A stretch of 64,000 bases of DNA from Malus domestica (taxonomy: Eukaryota; Streptophyta; Magnoliopsida; Rosales; Rosaceae): positions 1,047,001 through 1,111,000 of the forward strand of contig NC_091665.1 in the NCBI RefSeq assembly GCF_042453785.1. The letters run 5' to 3'. Positions 58,680 through 64,000 of this stretch are shown here, one piece after another. Every line of letters starts with the position of its first letter. Within the stretch, counting starts at the first letter, position 1. The position numbers were made by a program, and so were the translations under genes. A model generated the notes under the pieces. The model was not told where the DNA came from, ran no database searches, and saw only the letters and a program-made list of their open reading frames with translations.

Positions 58680-60117
58680 TGTCACAGCCCGTCCTGAATT
58701 ATTTTATCATTAGTGTGAAATGTCTATTTTGCCCTTAGACGTTGAGGTGTGGTGTGTGACATGCTTTTAGAAGTGGACCAATATGTTAAGTTCCTAAGTT
58801 TTTGGACCCAATTAGAACTTAAACTTTTGTTTGTTTTGATTGGTAGCCCAAACTAGGACCACACACTCACACCCAATCAACCCATTGACTCTCTCTCTCT
58901 CATCCCTCTCTCGGACTTCTTTCCATTTTCGTACAATTGTACGGACAAACTTCAAACCTTCACTTCCAGTCACTGATCAAGGCTGTGAAGGTGGTTTTCG
59001 TGTTCTTTATGAGCTCAGGAGCTCATCCATACCCTTAGTTGGACGTGAAACCTTCGAAAACCCGAAAACCATAGAACCCCGATCGTGAGCACTGTTCATG
59101 CAGTCGTAAATGTGTACCTTTCAGTGAGTTTTAAGGTCATAGGAAACCTTAAAACATCTTCAGAAGCTCGGGGAGTAACTTTGGAGTGATTTGGACGTCG
59201 GGAGGCTTGGGTTCGACGAGTTGCAGAGATGGCCGGATTATCGTGCCTTTTTCCGGCAAGATCCCGTGGATTTTAGGGATTAAAATTGGTAAGGTTTTGT
59301 TCTACTCATTGTAAGCTTCATTTTGGTTTAAGTTTCATGAATTTAGGTTGAGAAATGAAGAAGATATGAAGTTTAGAATTTTTTTCGTAGTTTCTAGCGA
59401 CGGTGACTGAATTCGGTGACTCGCTGGAGAAGAAGACGAATATTCCGTCAACTTTGACTGAATATTCCTAACGGCGATTGACGGCGTCAGGTATAATTAA
59501 CGGTATATGCTTATTTAACGGAATATTCCCTAACGCCGTTAGGGAATCCGTTTGCTGTGCCTTGGCCAGCGCGTGGGTGCTCAGAATTTTTTTCTAAAAA
59601 TATGGGGATGTTCATGGTGTTGAGTAAATCACGTTGGTTTATTCAAACACCTCATTTGAGTATTGTATGAGAAGTTATTTCCTAGTTTTGTATATGTGCT
59701 TTAAATGACTTTTATTCAGTTATTTCGCATATAGGTGAGACTTATCTTGAGGATAAGCGCCATCAATCGAGGCTCGGGGGCTACGACCCTCCGAAATATC
59801 AGTGAGTGGGCTTTTTGTTTTCAGTATATACCTATATACTTGAGATTTTTCCCAGAAAATGAATTTGAATGATTATACGTTTTGAAATGCCATGCAAAGT
59901 ATCTGCTTATTTTATTTATGCATTAATAGTTACATATAATTATGATTGGTGATGCGGACGCACAGGTAAGTTCATAAATTAAAGATATGAGATTACGTCA
60001 GTTATGCGAGATATGATGTGATGTATTGAGAGCTTATAAACCTGCACCTCGGTATTAGTGCGCCCGCCCAGAGTTAGGGCACAATCCTTCACGTGATGTT
60101 CACCTCCAGCACCATAT
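58680..60117 (+). mobile_element. Second copy of the 2.2 kb LTR family, cut by LARD copy 2
   Basis: Begins TGTCACAGCCCGTCC at 58680 and follows, in inverted orientation, the solo LTR at 17351-19563. Shared landmarks include CGCCATCAATCGAGGCTCGG (59759) and GATGTTCACCTCC (60096). It stops at CACCATAT (60117), where the solo LTR continues GCTCAC, because the LARD-like element inserted there. The remaining third of the LTR should lie right of the window. Confidence 0.85.
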
Positions 60118-62031
60118 TGAAGGGAAATTTATGAGATTCTAGAATGGGATTTCATAATGACTATCATGCATATACAAATCAAATTTAATATACGAAAGCA
60201 GCGGAAGCATTTATAACAGATTATCAAAGCTATAGTCATGCAAATCCCCTTCAAGGTTCATAGGTTTATATATAATGCATCAAAACAATTTTTTGGAATC
60301 AAGAACAAAGTGAAGGTTAGTCTTATACCTCTTGATCTAGACTTAAGACCAAGGATGGACCACCTCCAAGGCCTTTGCTCCTTGAAATCCTTGAGCCTAG
60401 CTTCCCTCCTTGCCTCCTCCACTTTGTTACAATGAGTGCTCCTAGGTTCTCTTCAAGTTCCCAAAGTAGGAAACCTCTAAAGATCCTCACCCACTAGTGT
60501 AGTGAGAAGGATGAAGGAATAACCAAAAGGGTGTAAGAGAGATTAGTAAAAACCCCCTTTGGTGGCCGGCTTTTGTGGTTCAAGAGAGCTATTTTCTTTT
60601 GCCTCTTTTGTTGTTCAAAACTCACAAAAACCCTAATGAACAATATCTTATAAAGTTGCTTATATAGACAAAAAGAAAACCTAGTCAACACTTGACTAAA
60701 TATCTCTCCAAAACCCACATAATATGGCCGGCCCTCTTGTGTTGTTTTTGGGCTTTGGGCTTTTATTATTTCAAGTCATCCAATGCTTGAATAAAAGCCC
60801 AATGGGTTTAGGCCCAATGGGCCTAATTAAACCCGAACGTTTCTTTAAGCCCAAAACGATCTTTATCGCTTTTATGATTTCTTTAGACTTTTCTAAATTA
60901 ATCACAACACATAATTAATCCAATTAATTGTTTCCATCATCCATTAATTACTCACTACAATAGTGTTGTGGTGAACAATCTTTTAGGTTCTAATTAGCAA
61001 GGCAGTGAGGTGATTGGCATTAATCCAATTGCTTATATTTAATTCAATCACTTAGTGAATTAAAACCTCATTTTAATTCACCTTTCTTCTTTGACGACTA
61101 CATCTAATCATCTAGAAGAACTCACAAGCTATGAGTGACATCTAACCATATGTCATAGCTACCCAAGCTAATGTAGAAGTTTATTCGGAGAACCTAGTCA
61201 GTTGGAATTACAATGTAATTCAATCCTTCTCTAATACAATACTCTCAATCACATCATTAGGGTATGGATATATCATGTCAAACCCCTAATGTGATTATTC
61301 CTTCTTATATGATCCAATTGAGTCGTTTAGGAACGCTTTCCTTTATTACGCTCGATACTTCGGCCGAAGATTCCCGAATCATATCTTAGAGTATTCTTCC
61401 TCTCTTATCGAGGATTAGAGATTCCTTGTTGCGCATACACTTGCCTTCATGACTAAGTGGCTTAACCCCAATTATGCCGTGGACACCCTCGAATGGGGAG
61501 ACTTTGACATAATCAAAGATTAAGTACTTAACCACAAGACAACGACGATGCCTCAGGTCTAAGGATTACTTACATCTTTCCAACCATTAGAGTTACTTGC
61601 TTGACATGTGAGTAGACCTCCATGCAAGTACTCCCGTTCGATTGTGTTCAGTGAACTCATTCCCTTAATGAGCACCTACATACTTGTCTTAGTGTCACAA
61701 CATGAATGGGATGAGACTTTCCATCCTTCCAATTGAAGCAGACATAGTATGTACCGGTCTACGCATTGTCAGTATCCCTCCGACAATCCAATGACCAGGA
61801 ACCTTTTTGGACATCTGTTTATGTGAAGAAGGTCTCTGTAGTCTAACATCATTAGATTACTTCTTCAATCGATCCATTGTCCATGGATTCACTATTCAGG
61901 ACATATTTCGTTTATTGAGATAGTCCTAATTAGTATCTTTGCCATTTGATGTATAAGAATCATCCATACATTGATTCATTTGTCCTGAAAGATTTCTTCC
62001 AAAGATTGACTTTCAGGGCATATTTCCAACA
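60118..62031 (-). mobile_element. 3' LTR of the LARD-like element, copy 2 (1.91 kb)
   Basis: On the minus strand it runs from TGTTGGAAATATGCCC (62031) to TTTCCCTTCA (60118), matching copy 1 at 2597-4490. The TATA box (minus strand) is at about 60657-60667. It is inserted into the LTR at 58680-60117 after CATAT, the probable target duplication. Confidence 0.8.
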
Positions 62032-64000
62032 ATCTCCCACTTGCACTAAAGTCAATCACTAGTGTATCTCATACATCTTGTCGAGAGAGTTTATGCTCGT
62101 AGGTTAACTTGGTTATGTATTAATCTCTTTTATTAAAAGAGATTTACTTATCAAATGTTTCCAAGACATTTGATGATGTCTCTTTAATGTGTTCGAATAC
62201 TTTGATGAGACCTTGATTCCATGGCTTGAGCTATCGCCCCATTACGTCGTAGTACTCTACTAACGACCTTATGGTTTGGATTCAATCATGGGTTCTAAAA
62301 GAACCCCTTTCATTCAATACACCTTTTGAAGCAGTTTCTAAAACTATATATCGACATATATTTCGTTTGTATACTTTATACAAACTTTGCTCCAAGCTTG
62401 AGACCATTGTAGTACAATACTAACAATTCATTCATATGATTAGTACTTCATCCATCATGAAGTTCCATTTGTTAAAATGGCTTATTTTCACTTTGGTTAA
62501 CAACCTAAGTGAATGCACGCTTCCAGAGTCCCACTCTGATGTTTCTTTCTTAAAGGCAATAATACTCTATCAGTTGCTTTGGTTCTGATCCTGGGATATA
62601 GTAATATCTTAAAGTGATTAACTCAGTGGTTTCTTCACCTTTGGATATCTACTTCACAAGTTAACACATGTGTCCCTTTTGTGATTTTATGACACATTCA
62701 TTATAAGGGTTGTGAAAGTGATTTCTTATCACATAGGAAAATGCTTTCTTAAATCTTCAACATTTGAGATTTAATTCCCATATAACATTATTGAGATAGC
62801 CTTGCTATATCAGTAAGTCCAATTTCAAGTCTATACTTCAAAATTGACCGTGTCATGTTTTGTCATTTTCGAGTAACATCTATGTTTCATCAAGTCTATC
62901 AAATAGACTTTATTCATATCTTGTTGCTCAAATTATGACATCACTCCCACTGGCCTTGTTATAACTTAGCATTCATTCAAAAAATAACACTTAAATTTTC
63001 TTGATTTGAATGCGTGTTGCTCCCATTAACTTGTCTTGGATCCATTGAGATCCATTAGCTTATTGATGATATCTCAACAATTTTTGAGACCATCAACAAC
63101 CCTAGCTAACACAAGTTATTTAAATGAATCACATACAAAAGAATTCCTTCTAAAGTAATTCCTTTTGAATATGTGACTTGTTTTATCAAGTCTATTCATT
63201 TAATTATACGATGTCATACACCATACTATAAGTTTTAGTCATACTAAGACCTTTTAATGTAGTGATATAAGAATTATCTAAGTCTTTAGTGGAAGCATGG
63301 CTCCTACTAAGGATATAGATACTCAACCATTCCTTCTAGGTGGTTGATATAATTCTCTATCAAAACTACATAGAGCAATATCGTTACATGAGATGTTGAA
63401 TTTGGATTGTCTTGTTGTTAAACCATATGTTGTGACTCATTTTGAAACTTATTCCCTTTTGTTTCATCAACTTGTCCATATGCTTTGTCATTAGCATGTT
63501 CTTATAAAAGAGAATGATGGACAACTCCCAACATATAACCATTTTATGCTAGGTTGACGAAACCAACATTCAAAGACTATTCTTTAAATGTTACACAACA
63601 TAGAATTTTAACGTTTGAAGAGCTTGAGTCCTTTTAACAATTAAAATTACAAACTCTTAATAATAGTCAAGCACTATTATTCTTTAGACAACTATAAACC
63701 AATCACATTCAAGTTTATATCCATTTTCACACCTCCCACTATTTCTCATGACTTTAATGAGAAATCATTTCATACATTCAAAATGTATAAAAGTGGATTA
63801 TATTGGTAGAAGACATTGTGTAGTAGCTTTGAAACATTTCAAGCTTATTTGTTTCAATCTTCACTAAGTTTAATGTCTTGTTATTTAAGTGACTAAAGTC
63901 TTTAAACCTTTTATAGATTTAGACACTTCTTTCTTGGTTTAGTCACTAACACAATTGACATTTTAAAACAATTTTAAGAATGCCCAATTAATTGTTCAAA
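62032..64000 (-). mobile_element. Internal region of the LARD-like element, copy 2, continues past the window
   Basis: The polypurine tract (minus strand AAGTGGGAGAT, about 62034-62045) precedes the LTR. The sequence follows copy 1 (about 713-2596) in reverse without coding domains. Small insertions and losses separate the copies, for example an extra stretch near 63045-63110 that copy 1 lacks. Confidence 0.75.

Overview
The window is nuclear DNA of a flowering plant, almost certainly a eudicot. It has intron-split genes with GT-AG borders, AT-rich introns, long microsatellites and many plant transposon classes. The SPS4-type sucrose-phosphate synthase and the abundant coiled-coil repeat ORF suggest Rosaceae tribe Maleae (apple or pear). 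That placement is inference from family recognition, not a database search.

Four host genes could be assembled exon by exon, all reading frames closing correctly: (1) a small DUF2062 membrane protein gene, minus strand, 5304-6942, 5 exons, 182 aa; (2) a GDPD4-type glycerophosphodiester phosphodiesterase, minus strand, 8172-16979, 9 exons, 327 aa; (3) a coiled-coil protein resembling plant SPC25 kinetochore proteins, plus strand, 21040-33083, 12 exons, 283 aa; (4) a family-C sucrose-phosphate synthase (SPS4 type), minus strand, 33810-39400, 14 exons, 1024 aa. Genes 2 and 3 are divergent across about 4 kb; genes 3 and 4 converge with only about 0.7 kb between stop codons.

Most of the rest is mobile DNA. 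Two copies of one large LTR element without recognisable coding domains point inward from the window edges (1-4490 plus orientation; 60118-64000 minus orientation). The long introns of genes 2 and 3 each hold one copy of a 4-4.5 kb composite repeat (12239-16206 and 24704-29157, mutually inverted). Each copy carries an intact 224-aa coiled-coil ORF, arrays of 63-bp and about 217-bp tandem repeats, and a 3' RTE-type LINE fragment. A full-length but broken L1 with a perfect 16-bp target duplication (40066-46524) sits about 650 bp upstream of the SPS start. To the right lie a hAT fragment, MITEs, a PIF/Harbinger element whose transposase is split by a solo LTR, a degenerate satellite, a very long CA/CT microsatellite, a CACTA end and a truncated LTR. 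A solo LTR with perfect ATACA duplications (17351-19563) lies just upstream of gene 2.

The host genes do not form a pathway: sucrose synthesis, glycerophosphodiester breakdown, kinetochore function and an unknown membrane protein are simply neighbours. The most interesting item is the coiled-coil ORF of the composite repeat. Its two copies differ, by eye, at about 11 synonymous but only 3 amino-acid-changing sites, which suggests selection on the protein although no known transposition enzyme is encoded with it.
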